Below are positions 1 through 8,728 of a stretch of 64,000 bases of DNA, in pieces. Both the position numbers and the translations under genes were made by a program. Source of the DNA: JAWKSY01 sp041402125. GTDB lineage: Bacteria > Planctomycetota > GCA-002687715 > DRQF01. Location: NCBI GenBank assembly GCA_041402125.1, contig JAWKSY010000009.1:131219-195218 (forward strand). Reading direction: 5' to 3'. The notes beneath the pieces were generated by a model. It ran no database searches. It had not been told where the DNA came from and saw nothing but the letters and a program-made list of their open reading frames with translations. Numbering within the stretch: position 1 is the stretch's first letter; every line of letters begins with the position of its first letter.

Positions 1-2
1 TC

Positions 3-566
3 CACGTCCAGGCGCTCGAGACCTCGCCGCTGCTTGCGGAGTCGAACGGTCTCGAACTGCTCTTCGCCGACGAAGGGATGCGGATCACGGGGATCACGCC
101 CCGTGGTGTCATCGGCGGCGAGACGGTGACCGTGTCCGGCTCCGGTTTCACGTCGAGCGTGACGCTGCGCGTCGACGGGGCCGTCGTCCCGACGACCTCC
201 GTGTCGCCGACCTCGGTGAGCTTCGTCGCACCGGCCGGTCTGCCCTACGGCATTCTCGTTCAGGTCCAGAACTCCACCGGCGAGGCGAGGACGATCGACT
301 TCAATCCGATACCAGTCGCCACGCTTCCGGTGTCGCAGGGCCCGGCGAGCGGCGGCAACCCCATCGTCATTTCCGGCGGGCCCTTCGTCCCCGGGACGAC
401 GGTGTCCGTCGGCGGCGTGGCTCAGCCCCTCCTGACCTCGGCCTCGACCGCTCTCCTCCTGCTGGCGCCACCCGGCACGGTCGGGCCGGCGCTGATCACG
501 GTGAACGTTCCGAGCGCCACTGTCGCCGGCGGGCTGAACTTCAACCTGGTCTACACCTACCTATGA
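3..566 (+). CDS. Secreted IPT/TIG-repeat protein, 3' end only
   Basis: The frame is open from the window edge, so the 5' part is missing. The visible 187 residues start with a piece ending SNGLELLFADEG, followed by two IPT/TIG-like immunoglobulin-fold domains (GVIGGETVTVSGSGF at the start of the first, GPASGGNPIVISGGPF at the start of the second). The same order and many of the same residues occur in the gene at 1474-3540, including the closing PPGTVGPA segment, so the two are neighbouring paralogues. By that comparison the missing part probably carries FG-GAP repeats. The likely role is a cell-surface or secreted binding protein; no enzymatic motif is seen. Confidence 0.8.
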   Translation, partial: HVQALETSPLLAESNGLELLFADEGMRITGITPRGVIGGETVTVSGSGFTSSVTLRVDGAVVPTTSVSPTSVSFVAPAGLPYGILVQVQNSTGEARTIDFNPIPVATLPVSQGPASGGNPIVISGGPFVPGTTVSVGGVAQPLLTSASTALLLLAPPGTVGPALITVNVPSATVAGGLNFNLVYTYL

Positions 567-710
567 TCGCTTCGACCCGGACCGGCGCTCCGGCCGCGAG
601 GGTGTCCGGTCCGCGCCGCGAGGTCCGAGAGAACGCTCGGTTCTCGTGAACCCGGTCGGCGTGGCGCCGCCTCCCTCCGGTGACGACCCCACCGCGAGGA
701 GGATCCGATC

Positions 711-1076
711 GTGAAGTCGCTGCTGGTGCTCGCTCTCGTCGCACTCGTTCCGTCCTGCATCTGCTGCCTCACGCCGCCGCCGTGCGAGGCCGGCCCGGAA
801 GGCTGGATCGAGGTCGCCTGGCACGGACGCGACGAGGGACCCTCGCTCGAGGTCGCGCGGAGGGAGGTCTTCTGCGATCGGGCCGTACGGACCTGGACGA
901 TCCGCCCGGGTGAACGGCGCCGGATCCCGCTCGACGCGGGCGACGGAACGCTCGGCTTCACCGCCGGCGGGGCCCGTCTGGAGCGGGAGCACGCGGTCGC
1001 GATCGGAGCGGCGCGGCGCTTCGAGGTCTGGCCGAACGACGGCGAGACGCTCCTCGTGCTCGGCGGCGAGCGCTGA
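711..1076 (+). CDS. Small secreted or lipoprotein of unknown function
   Basis: This 121-residue protein begins with a hydrophobic signal sequence (MKSLLVLALVALVPSC). The cysteine after VPS could be a lipobox, and further cysteines follow. The remainder is a short, mostly beta-predicted domain with no family I recognise. The ATG at 711 is preceded by GAGGAGGATC, a good ribosome binding site at normal spacing. It lies between two IPT/TIG paralogues on the same strand. Third-position GC is high, as in the neighbouring genes, supporting that it is coding. Confidence 0.6.
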   Translation: MKSLLVLALVALVPSCICCLTPPPCEAGPEGWIEVAWHGRDEGPSLEVARREVFCDRAVRTWTIRPGERRRIPLDAGDGTLGFTAGGARLEREHAVAIGAARRFEVWPNDGETLLVLGGER

Positions 1077-1473
1077 GTCACTCGACATCTTTCGGGAACA
1101 CTCTTCCGACGAGAGTCCTGAAGAGTGCAGGATGCGAGCGACGAATCCGGAGCGCACGGAGACCACTCCGATGCGCGCGACCTGCCTGACCGATGAGCCC
1201 GCGGCGATCCGCCGGGGCGCCGAGGGGCGCGGACCCCCTCAACGACACCGTCACCCTCGCCGCCGGCGTTCGACGCCGCGCGTCGCGACGGGATGACCGG
1301 ATCCTCGACCCGAACTCCGCCATCCCACGAGACACCTTTGACGTCGTCCCTCCCCCGGCGCCTCGTCGGTCGCGTCCTCCGGGACGCGGCGAGACGCCGC
1401 GACCTCCGTCCTCCGGCCGGGAACGTGCAGGCGTTCGTTCCCCCGAGTGCCGGGCAGAACAGGTGACCCCACG
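1077..1473. other. Intergenic stretch without a recognisable gene
   Basis: Apart from the hairpin at 1099-1127 I see no gene here. Open frames on both strands are arginine-rich, stop-poor readings typical of high-GC DNA and lack a ribosome binding site. The last part must hold the promoter of the FG-GAP gene, but no convincing -10 element stands out. Confidence 0.5.
1099..1127 (+). terminator. Hairpin after the 711-1076 gene
   Basis: An 8-bp perfect inverted repeat, CACTCTTC (1099-1106) and GAAGAGTG (1120-1127), has a 13-nt loop and lies 22 nt after the stop codon. No T-run follows, so terminator function is uncertain. Confidence 0.35.
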
Positions 1474-3540
1474 ATGATCCGATCCCTCGTTCTCCTGTCC
1501 GTTCTCCTCTCCCTCACGGCCGGGCCGACCGTGGCCCAGGAACTGCCGAACCTCTACGAGATCGTGATTCCTCCCCTCATCCCCGGGCCGGAAGCGGGTG
1601 ATCTCGACCGCCTCGACGACCTCGACGGCGACGGGGTTCCGGAGCTGCTCGTCGGCGTCCGGTCGTCCTCTCTCGGCGTGAGCCTCGCCAACGGCTTCGC
1701 GCTCGTCATCTCCGGCGCGACCGGGGCCACGTTGCAGACCCTGATGCCGCCCCCGGCGGTGACCTCCTTCGGCCTCTCCGTCGTCGCGATCGACGACGTC
1801 GACGGCGACGGACTGAGCGACCTCGGCGTCTCCTCGCACGAGTTCGAGCCGGGATTCATCATCCCGGCCCCCACGGTGCGCGTGCACGTCTACTCGAGCG
1901 CCAGCGGGGCGCTTCTCATGACCCTGGCCGGTCCGACCTCGTCGGAGTTCCTCCCCCCGACGCTGACGATGGTCGGCGATCTCGACGGAGACGGACATCG
2001 TGACCTCGCGATGGCGTCGGCGAGCTTCTTCAACATCCAGCGGCCGGCGCTCGTCGTCCGCAGCCCCGTCGACGGATCGCTTCTCGCCGAGGTCTTCTAC
2101 CCGGGTGTCGTGACCGGCGGCGCCGGCGTGGCCGCGATGGAGGATGTGAACGGCGACGGCACCGACGATCTCGCGTTCGGATTCTCCGGACCCTTCCTTC
2201 CGCCCGGCCCCGGTTCGCTCGCGCTCCGTTCGGGAACGGACCTCTCCTCGCTCACCACCTTCACGGCCGCCGCCGCCGGCAGCCAGTTCGGATCGCGCGT
2301 CTGGTCCCTCGGCGACATCGACCTCGACGGACGGACCGAGATCCTGACGCCGCGGGGATTCGCGAACGGATCGCTCGTCTTCGACGCGCTGTCCTCGTCG
2401 GCCGAGTACGAGTTCTCGTCCGTCCAACCGGACGTCGACGTGCATCGCGCGGCGGGCTCGCTGGACGACGCCGACGGCGACGGCCACCCGGACTGGTTCG
2501 TCGTCGATGACCTCGGCGGACTCCGCGTCTTCGGCGGCTTCGGCAACCGCGAGCAGGATCGCTGGGCCGAACGTCTGGCGCTGAACGCGCCGGTCCGCGG
2601 CGCGGCGCCGCTCGCCGATCTCGATGGCGACGGGGCGTCGGAATTCGCGGTGGCCGTCGGCAACACCGTCCGCGTCGTCTCGCTGGCCGGGCGGCGCGCC
2701 TACGGTCCCGGGGGGGATCTGACCCTCGACTGGCACTCCTTCGGGATCGCGGGGAGCCTCGCCGGCGAGATCGAGGTCACCGGGGGCGCTCCGGGCGCGC
2801 CCGGCATCCTCCTCGCGAGCTTCGCGACCGCGTCGTTCCCCTTCGCGGGGTTGCCGGTCGTGGTCGATCCGACGCCGGCGGCCGGCGCGGTGACGGCGAG
2901 CTTCACCTTCGGGGCGAACGGCGCCTTCTGCTACGGCGTGAGCCTGGGGCAGAACGCGCTCGCGGGCCGGAGCATCTTCGTGCAGGCCTTCCAGTCGGCC
3001 TTCCCCTTCCGGGCCTCGAACGGGCTCGAGCTGCTCTTCGCCCGGACCGGGCACGAGGTCAGCTCCTTCTCCCCGACCGGCGTGCTGGGCGGAGAGACGG
3101 GCATCGTGACGGGGTTCGGCTTCGACGCGGCGTCGACCATCACGATCGACGACGTGCCGGTGACGGTGACGGCGCAGACGAGCGACGAGCTGCAGTTCGT
3201 CGTGCCGGCCGGAGTCGCCTACGACGCGAAGCTCGGCGTCCGGAGCGCGAGCGGTGAGGTGCGCTTCCTCCGCATCAACCCGACGCCCACGATGACGCTG
3301 AACACGACCGCCGGCCCCGCCGCGGGCGGAAACGTCGTCGTCATCCAGGGCGGCCCCTTCCTGCCCGGCACGACGATGACGATCGGCAACGCGATCGCGA
3401 CTCCGGTCGGCGGGAACGAGGGGACGCGCACCTTCCTGGCGCCGCCCGGCACCGTCGGACCGGCCGCGGTGGTCGTGACGATTCCGAGCTCGGTCTTCGC
3501 CGGCGGATACGTGCTGACCGGGACCTACTTCTACGAGTGA
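1474..3540 (+). CDS. Secreted FG-GAP repeat protein with two C-terminal IPT/TIG domains
   Basis: The start is placed at ATG 1474 because the peptide from there (MIRSLVLLSVLLSLTAGPTVAQ) is a clean signal sequence; an upstream in-frame GTG would put charged residues before it. The 688-residue protein has seven FG-GAP/VCBS-type calcium-binding motifs (for example LDDLDGDGVPELLVG, IDDVDGDGLSDLGV, LADLDGDGASEFAV), consistent with a beta-propeller over roughly residues 35-400. A module of about 105 residues ending SNGLELLF follows, then two IPT/TIG domains (GVLGGETGIVTGFGF, GPAAGGNVVVIQGGPF). The likely role is extracellular adhesion or matrix binding. Its C-terminal half is paralogous to the truncated gene at the left edge. 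Confidence 0.88.
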   Translation: MIRSLVLLSVLLSLTAGPTVAQELPNLYEIVIPPLIPGPEAGDLDRLDDLDGDGVPELLVGVRSSSLGVSLANGFALVISGATGATLQTLMPPPAVTSFGLSVVAIDDVDGDGLSDLGVSSHEFEPGFIIPAPTVRVHVYSSASGALLMTLAGPTSSEFLPPTLTMVGDLDGDGHRDLAMASASFFNIQRPALVVRSPVDGSLLAEVFYPGVVTGGAGVAAMEDVNGDGTDDLAFGFSGPFLPPGPGSLALRSGTDLSSLTTFTAAAAGSQFGSRVWSLGDIDLDGRTEILTPRGFANGSLVFDALSSSAEYEFSSVQPDVDVHRAAGSLDDADGDGHPDWFVVDDLGGLRVFGGFGNREQDRWAERLALNAPVRGAAPLADLDGDGASEFAVAVGNTVRVVSLAGRRAYGPGGDLTLDWHSFGIAGSLAGEIEVTGGAPGAPGILLASFATASFPFAGLPVVVDPTPAAGAVTASFTFGANGAFCYGVSLGQNALAGRSIFVQAFQSAFPFRASNGLELLFARTGHEVSSFSPTGVLGGETGIVTGFGFDAASTITIDDVPVTVTAQTSDELQFVVPAGVAYDAKLGVRSASGEVRFLRINPTPTMTLNTTAGPAAGGNVVVIQGGPFLPGTTMTIGNAIATPVGGNEGTRTFLAPPGTVGPAAVVVTIPSSVFAGGYVLTGTYFYE

Positions 3541-3545
3541 GACCC

Positions 3546-3613
3546 GTCGCGCCCCCGGGCGCGACTCCCCTCGAGCTCCGCCCCCGGGACGTGCGTCGCG
3601 CGCCCCGGGGGCG
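3546..3613. terminator. Two strong hairpins between convergent genes
   Basis: A 9-bp perfect repeat (GTCGCGCCC at 3546-3554, GGGCGCGAC at 3557-3565) is followed by a 10-bp repeat (CGCCCCCGGG at 3579-3588, CCCGGGGGCG at 3604-3613). They lie between the stop of the FG-GAP gene and the stop of the minus-strand glycosyltransferase, the position of a bidirectional terminator. Neither has a T-run. Confidence 0.45.
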
Positions 3614-3628
3614 CTCTCGTGTGGGGGA

Positions 3629-4606
3629 TCAGATGCGGCGGCGCATGACCCGATCCCAGACCGCCCAGAAGCCGCGCTTGCCGCTGGCATCCGACATCGG
3701 GCCGAGGAGCTGGGCCAGGTTCTGGCTGAAGGCGAAGTAGGGGATCTTCGCGGTCCACCAGAGCTTCACGAGGACGCTCGTCGCGCGCGCGCGCCAGAGG
3801 TCGCGGAAGAGCGAGCGGGCGAGCGCGCCCGTGTACTCCATGACCCGGTAGATGTTCGGGGCGAGCGCGAGACCGGTGAGGTTGTGGATGTTCTGGTGGT
3901 CGAGGTAGGCCCGGCGGAACTCGTACCAGATCGAGTTGTCGTGGCTGTGCTCGACCGCGCAGCGCGGATCGAAGACCACCTTGTGTCCGGCGAGGATGGC
4001 GGACTTCGCCCAGGTGATGTCCTCGCCGAACTGCCGGCGGACGAAGGGGAGTCGCGAGGCGACGAGGTCGCGCCGCACCGCCGAGCAGACGTTGTCGTAG
4101 GCGATCGTGCGCCAGCGGTCGAGAGGCGGGAGCAACCAGAAGTCCATCGGGCTCGCGACCTGCTTCACGATCGGCGCGCCCTCGCCCTGGACCCAGTCCT
4201 GCAGCCGCGCGCGCAGGAAGGGCCCGCAGCTCGCGTGCGGGATCTGATGGCAGTAGGCGCCGGCGACCTCGGGATCCTCGAAGTTCGAGACGAAGGTCCG
4301 GAGCCAGTCGCGGCCGTGGGGGACGGCGTCCTGCACGGTGAGGACGAGGATCTCGCCGCGCGCGAGCTGGGCACCCCGGTTGCGGGTGAGCCCGTGGTTG
4401 AACTCGCGGTTGGGGATCTCCGTCAGGCGCACGGGATGGCGCCGCAGGAGGTCGAGCGTCCCGTCGGTCGAACCCGAGTCGATGACGACGACCTCGTAGT
4501 CGAAGTCGACGTCCTGATCGAAGATCCCCGCGAGGACGCGTTCGAGGAGCGGCCCGCCGTTGAAGGTCGGGATGAAGACGGAGACGTGGGGCCGCTCCTC
4601 CGTCAA
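3629..4606 (-). CDS. Family 2 glycosyltransferase (rhamnosyltransferase-like)
   Basis: This 325-residue GT-A fold enzyme begins VSVFIPTFNGGPLLERVL. It has the nucleotide-sugar binding segment VVVIDSGSTDGT near residue 40 and the acceptor-site region FGEDITWAKSAILAGHKV near residue 190. The C-terminal part, with H-S-H-D and Y-x-F-RRAY motifs, resembles rhamnosyl- and O-antigen glycosyltransferases. It probably adds a sugar to a surface polysaccharide or lipid-linked glycan on the cytoplasmic side. It starts 3 nt after the end of the GT4 gene upstream, so the two are probably one transcript. The acceptor and sugar cannot be told from sequence. Confidence 0.88.
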   Translation of the reverse strand: MTEERPHVSVFIPTFNGGPLLERVLAGIFDQDVDFDYEVVVIDSGSTDGTLDLLRRHPVRLTEIPNREFNHGLTRNRGAQLARGEILVLTVQDAVPHGRDWLRTFVSNFEDPEVAGAYCHQIPHASCGPFLRARLQDWVQGEGAPIVKQVASPMDFWLLPPLDRWRTIAYDNVCSAVRRDLVASRLPFVRRQFGEDITWAKSAILAGHKVVFDPRCAVEHSHDNSIWYEFRRAYLDHQNIHNLTGLALAPNIYRVMEYTGALARSLFRDLWRARATSVLVKLWWTAKIPYFAFSQNLAQLLGPMSDASGKRGFWAVWDRVMRRRI

Positions 4607-4609
4607 GGA

Positions 4610-6817
4610 TCAGTCCTCGCCGAGCCCCTCGCCGAAGGAGCCGTCGCGCGCCCCTCCGAGTCCCGGCTGGCGGCCGAGGCGATGGTTGGGCGCCCGCTTC
4701 TTCTCGTCGCGAGCCGCCACCGACTCGTCGGACTTCTCGGGGAGGGCCCAGGTGCGCTCCTCGTCGCCCCAGACGACGTCGCTCGATTCGGCCTTCTTGC
4801 CGCGCGGCCGGCGCGGCTCGGCCGGCTTCGAGGTCTCGGCTCGATCCTCGGTCCGACGCCGACGCTCGTCGCGTCGCGGCGTCTCCTCGGGCGGGGACTC
4901 GGATCGGCGCTCGCTCCGCTCGCGACGGGGCGCCTCGTCGCGGCGCTCCTCGCGCGGGGCGCGCTCGCTCCGGCGGGGGCGATCCCCCTCCTCGCGGCGC
5001 CCGCGACGGCGCGATCCGCCCTCGTCCTCGTCCCGACGACGGGACGACGCGCGCGGCGTCTCGTCGCGATCGCGCTCGTCGAGCGTCGTGCCCGCGACCA
5101 GCTCGTCCATCTTGCGGGAGTGATCGGCCGCGATCTCGTCGTCCATCATGTACATCGCGCGCTCCCGCTGCTCGCGATCCCAGTCCTCGTCGTCGGCGCG
5201 GACCATGGCGGCCGCGCCGCTGTCGGCGGAGCGGGAGGGGCGGGAGGCTTCCGGCAGCGCGCCGGAGGCGGGGACGATCGTCGCCCCCTTGTTCTTGAAG
5301 TCGACGACGAGGCGCACCTCGCTGGGCTCCGCGCCCGCGTCGTAGTCGAACGTGAAGGTGACGCGGGTCGTCTCGCCGCGGGCCACCGCGGACTGGACGC
5401 GGACGTCGCCCTCGCCGAGCTTCTCGATCGTGATCCCGAGGTCGTCCGGGTCCGGCCCGAGCGGCGTCTCGACGTACTCGCGGTGGGACTTGCGGCGGCG
5501 ACGGCGGCCGCCCTGGGGAGATGAGGGTTCGTTCACTTTCAGTGCATCCTCTCGTTGCTGGGCGACGAGGCGCGCGCGTTCGTAGATCTCGAGGTAGTCG
5601 GCCGCGTTGCGTTCGATCGTCTTCACGCGGTCGCGGTGACCCGAGCAGGAGCGGCGCAGTTCGTCGTCGTCGATGAGTCGGCGCAGGACGCGGGCGAGGT
5701 CTTCGGAGTCACCCGTCCGGAAGAGGAGTCCGCTCCCGTGCGTCTCGACCGCTTCCTTCATCGCGCCGATGTCGGAGGCCACCACGGGAACGCCCGCGAG
5801 CATGGCCTCGCGTATCGTGAGGGAGAACGTTTCCCACCACAAGGACGGGACGACCAGAATATCCACGTCCCGAAGGAGTTCGGCGAGATCCTCGTTGTCG
5901 TAGTGCCCCATGAACCGGACCGCGCCGCGGGCGCGCTCCCGGAGCAGGCTCACGTACTCGGCGTTCTCGTGGAAGGCCGGCGTGTCGCCGTGGATCCGCA
6001 GCTCGAGATCCGGGTCGTCGAGACGGTTCATGGCCTCCACGAGGACGTGCACGCCCTTCGTGTTGATGACGGTCCCGATGTAGCCGACGACGCGCGGCCG
6101 CGGCGCGGGATCGTGGGGGAAGGGGAACATGCCGTGGTCGAGCCCGTGGGCGAGGGCGACGATGCGCTCCGGGTCCAGGGAGGGCACCGCCTCGAGCATC
6201 CGGTCCCGGTGGAAGCGGGAGGGGGTCAGGAGGATGTCGGCGAGGTCCAGGGTCCGGGCCATCTCGCGGTCGTAGAGGGCGAGGTCGTTCTCGGGGTTCG
6301 GCGACCGCCCGTCGCGGGGGAACCAGTCGGGCCAGATCCGGCCCAGGCATTCGTGGCAGCGCGCGCGGTCGATCGTCTCGCAGATGTCGCCATCCGGGTG
6401 GAGGCGCTGGCCCCGCGGGCAGACGGTCCAGAAGTCGTGCAGGGAGAAGACGACCGGATGGCCGGCCGCCTTCGCCGCGTGGACGACCGTCGCCGAGAGA
6501 CCGGTGACGTGATGGACGTGGACGACGTCCGGCGCGAAGCGCGCGAGCTCCCGCGCGAAGGCGTCGCGCGCCGGCGGGTAGCACCAGGTCCACTGGAAGG
6601 AGCGGTAGCCCTCGAAGAGGTTGTTGAAGCGGACGACCTCGATCCCGTCCTCGGTCCCGCGGGTGACCTCGTCCTGCGCGCCGAGGGGGTCCCCGCCGCG
6701 GCAGAAGACCGCGACCTCGTGTCCCTCCCGCAGGTGGCGCGCGATCGCCCGCACGTGGAGCTCGGTCCCGCCCCATGCGTCCGGAGGATAGGTGTGCAGG
6801 ACGAAGAGGATGCGCAT
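4610..6817 (-). CDS. Family 4 glycosyltransferase with a long Arg/Glu-rich C-terminal tail
   Basis: The first 410 or so of 735 residues are a GT-B glycosyltransferase: an N-terminal domain starting MRILFVLHTYPPDAWGGTE, a cysteine-bearing insert (CPRGQR, then C-x2-C in RCHECLG), and the retaining catalytic region with MLAGVPVVASDIGAMKE. A small beta-rich segment follows (about 430-525). The last 200 residues are highly charged and disordered in appearance, dominated by R, E, D and S in RRxE and SRRRDEDE-like runs. Glycosyltransferases of this family usually stop near 380-420 residues, so the tail is unusual. The frame has no stop between domain and tail. The tail could mediate phase separation, RNA or polyanion binding, or tethering; this is inference. 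Confidence 0.85.
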   Translation of the reverse strand: MRILFVLHTYPPDAWGGTELHVRAIARHLREGHEVAVFCRGGDPLGAQDEVTRGTEDGIEVVRFNNLFEGYRSFQWTWCYPPARDAFARELARFAPDVVHVHHVTGLSATVVHAAKAAGHPVVFSLHDFWTVCPRGQRLHPDGDICETIDRARCHECLGRIWPDWFPRDGRSPNPENDLALYDREMARTLDLADILLTPSRFHRDRMLEAVPSLDPERIVALAHGLDHGMFPFPHDPAPRPRVVGYIGTVINTKGVHVLVEAMNRLDDPDLELRIHGDTPAFHENAEYVSLLRERARGAVRFMGHYDNEDLAELLRDVDILVVPSLWWETFSLTIREAMLAGVPVVASDIGAMKEAVETHGSGLLFRTGDSEDLARVLRRLIDDDELRRSCSGHRDRVKTIERNAADYLEIYERARLVAQQREDALKVNEPSSPQGGRRRRRKSHREYVETPLGPDPDDLGITIEKLGEGDVRVQSAVARGETTRVTFTFDYDAGAEPSEVRLVVDFKNKGATIVPASGALPEASRPSRSADSGAAAMVRADDEDWDREQRERAMYMMDDEIAADHSRKMDELVAGTTLDERDRDETPRASSRRRDEDEGGSRRRGRREEGDRPRRSERAPREERRDEAPRRERSERRSESPPEETPRRDERRRRTEDRAETSKPAEPRRPRGKKAESSDVVWGDEERTWALPEKSDESVAARDEKKRAPNHRLGRQPGLGGARDGSFGEGLGED

Positions 6818-7167
6818 CCGCGAGCTCGAAACGGCCGACGCGGCCCGACTCCTCGAGCCGGAACGCGATCCCGCGGCGGCGGGAAGAGGTCGCGCGCCCG
6901 TCGCGCGACCCGACGGGATCGTATCAGGCCGTCGCGCCTTTGCCTCGCGCCTCCGCCTCGCGCGAGGCGCGGGTATTCACCCGGCGCGCGCCGTCGGCGC
7001 GGGCAGACTTTTTTTCGCCGGGGAATCCCCTAAGCTCCACCTCGCGCCGAGCCGAGGTCGGAAGCGGGGCTCCGGGCCGCTCTTCGACTCCGGATCCGCC
7101 CCGCCTCGCCCGCCTCCGGGGCGAGAGATCGATTCCTTCGAGCGAGCGAGCGAGACCCTCCGTCGTC
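6818..7167. other. Divergent intergenic region between two GT4 genes
   Basis: The region separates the minus-strand GT4 (start 6817) from the plus-strand GT4 (start 7168) and should hold both promoters. Visible elements are the hairpin with T7 run, a candidate -10 TAAGCT at 7031-7036, and a small GGGGAATCCCC palindrome at 7020-7030. No coding sequence is supported; the open frame running into the plus-strand gene has atypical composition. Confidence 0.5.
6982..7017 (+). terminator. Hairpin plus T7 run upstream of the plus-strand GT4
   Basis: A near-palindromic CGCGCCGTCGGCGCG is followed within a few bases by seven T residues at about 7009-7015. It looks like an intrinsic terminator on the plus strand, although the upstream gene is on the other strand. 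A possible -10 (TAAGCT, 7031-7036) lies just downstream, so the T-run may instead be an AT-rich promoter element. Confidence 0.35.
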
Positions 7168-8640
7168 ATGCGCATCCTGCACGTCACCCACGAGTTCCCG
7201 CCCTACGAGTTCGCCGGGACCGCGATCTACACCTTCAACATCGTCCGCGCCCAGTCCGAGAAGCACGAGGTCTTCGTGTTCTCGCGGCTCGCCGACAACG
7301 ATCGCGCCGACTACGAGATCGTGGACGAGGACCGCGGCGACTACCGCGTCCGGCTGATGAACAAGCCGAACCTCGACTGGTCCAAGCTCGCGAACACCTA
7401 CACCGACGAACGCGCCGAGAAGCTCTTCGCCGCCTACCTCGACGAGGTCAAGCCCGACCTCGTCCACTTCCAGCACATCCTCGGCCTCTCGCACACCGTC
7501 CTGGCGGAGGTCAAGCGGCGCGGCATCGGACTCGTGGTCACGCTCCACGACTTCTGGACCATGTGTCCCATGGGCCAGCGGATGTGCTACACGGACAAGC
7601 AGCTCTGCGAGGAGATCGACTACAAGAAGTGCGGTCCCTGCTGCTACGGCGAGAACTGGAGCTGGACCGAGGCCGACGAGCGCTCCGCCGCCGCCGCCGA
7701 GCCGAGCCCGGCGCCGTCCCGGCCCGGATTCGACGAGCTCTTCCGGCACCGCGTCCGCTACACCCCGGGCACCTTCGCCCGCCGTCCCCGGGCCGCGCTG
7801 TGGGCCGCGGGCAAGACGATCCAGGGACTCTTCGGCGGCGTGTCGGAGCTCCCCGAGCCCGAGGTGCTCTCGAACAACCCCTTCGCCGTCCGCACGCGGG
7901 CGATGCAGGCGGCCCTGGCGAACGCCGACCTCCTGATCACCCCCTCCGCCTTCCTCCGCGACGAGTTCGTGCGGCTCTTCGGGGTGCCCAAGGAGAAGAT
8001 CATCCACTCGCCGAACGGCATGAAGTTCGATCACGTCACGCGCCATCCGCGTTCGAAGTCCGACGTGCTGCGCTTCGGATTCGTCGGCTCCGTGATCCCC
8101 ACGAAGGGCGTGCACGTCCTCGTCGAGGCGGCGAGGAAGCTCGACGGTCTGTCGGGGTTCCGCGTCGACATCTACGGCGCCCCGAACCAGTGGACCGTCG
8201 CCTACGACGAGGAGTGCAAGAAGAGCGCCGAGGGTCACCCCCAGATCAGCTTCAAGGGTCGCTTCGACAACAAGAAGATCGGCGAGGTCCTGGCGAACAT
8301 GGACGTCCTCGTCGTGCCCTCGATCTGGTACGAGAACGCCCCGCTGACCCTCAACGAGGCCGCGATGACCCGGACCCCGGTGCTCGCCTCGGACCGCGGC
8401 GGCATGCTCGAGTTCGTGCGCGACAACGGCTACGGCCGGACCTTCCGTCTCGGCGACGCCGACGATCTCGCGCTCAAGATGCGGGAGCTGATCGAGGATC
8501 CGGGCAAGATCCCCGCCCTCGCGGCGACCGAAGTCTACATCAAGCCCGTGGATGACAACGCCCACGAGCTCGAGGCGATCTACGAGCGGATCGTCGCGGG
8601 TCGGGCGCACGGCGCGCGGGACTACGTCTACGGCGGCTGA
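7168..8640 (+). CDS. Family 4 glycosyltransferase with cysteine-rich insert
   Basis: The start is placed at ATG 7168 (MRILHVTHEFPPYEFAGTA), which matches the N-terminus of the divergent GT4; the open frame extends 131 codons upstream but that part is not protein-like. The 490-residue enzyme has the GT-B N-terminal domain, the segment FWTMCPMGQRMC followed by C-EEIDYKKCGPCC (seven cysteines in about 35 residues, possibly a metal site), an insert of about 80 residues, and a C-terminal nucleotide-sugar domain (GFVGSVIPTKGVHVLVEA, then LTLNEAAMTRTPVLASDRGG). It probably acts in capsule or surface polysaccharide assembly with the two genes on the opposite strand. Confidence 0.88.
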   Translation: MRILHVTHEFPPYEFAGTAIYTFNIVRAQSEKHEVFVFSRLADNDRADYEIVDEDRGDYRVRLMNKPNLDWSKLANTYTDERAEKLFAAYLDEVKPDLVHFQHILGLSHTVLAEVKRRGIGLVVTLHDFWTMCPMGQRMCYTDKQLCEEIDYKKCGPCCYGENWSWTEADERSAAAAEPSPAPSRPGFDELFRHRVRYTPGTFARRPRAALWAAGKTIQGLFGGVSELPEPEVLSNNPFAVRTRAMQAALANADLLITPSAFLRDEFVRLFGVPKEKIIHSPNGMKFDHVTRHPRSKSDVLRFGFVGSVIPTKGVHVLVEAARKLDGLSGFRVDIYGAPNQWTVAYDEECKKSAEGHPQISFKGRFDNKKIGEVLANMDVLVVPSIWYENAPLTLNEAAMTRTPVLASDRGGMLEFVRDNGYGRTFRLGDADDLALKMRELIEDPGKIPALAATEVYIKPVDDNAHELEAIYERIVAGRAHGARDYVYGG

Positions 8641-8671
8641 TCGCCGCCCTGGTCGTCCCGCCGGCTCCGGC

Positions 8672-8677
8672 TATCCT
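8672..8677 (+). promoter_or_regulatory. Candidate -10 element TATCCT
   Basis: TATCCT lies 51 nt upstream of the GTG start of the DUF486-like gene. The same hexamer occurs at similar positions before several other genes in this window. No clear -35 is seen. Confidence 0.4.
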
Positions 8678-8728
8678 CGCGGGACGGGCGCTCCACGTCG
8701 GGGCCCACCCGTCGTCGGAGGGCCGTCC

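Noticed and set aside
1078..3690. 870-codon minus-strand open frame across the FG-GAP gene
   Set aside because: It is the stop-free antisense reading of a high-GC gene; composition is Arg/Gly/Glu-rich without domains, signal or ribosome binding site.
6775..7167. 131-codon N-terminal extension of the plus-strand GT4
   Set aside because: Low-complexity Arg/Ser/Pro sequence overlapping the divergent gene's start; the true N-terminus MRILHV matches the sister GT4.
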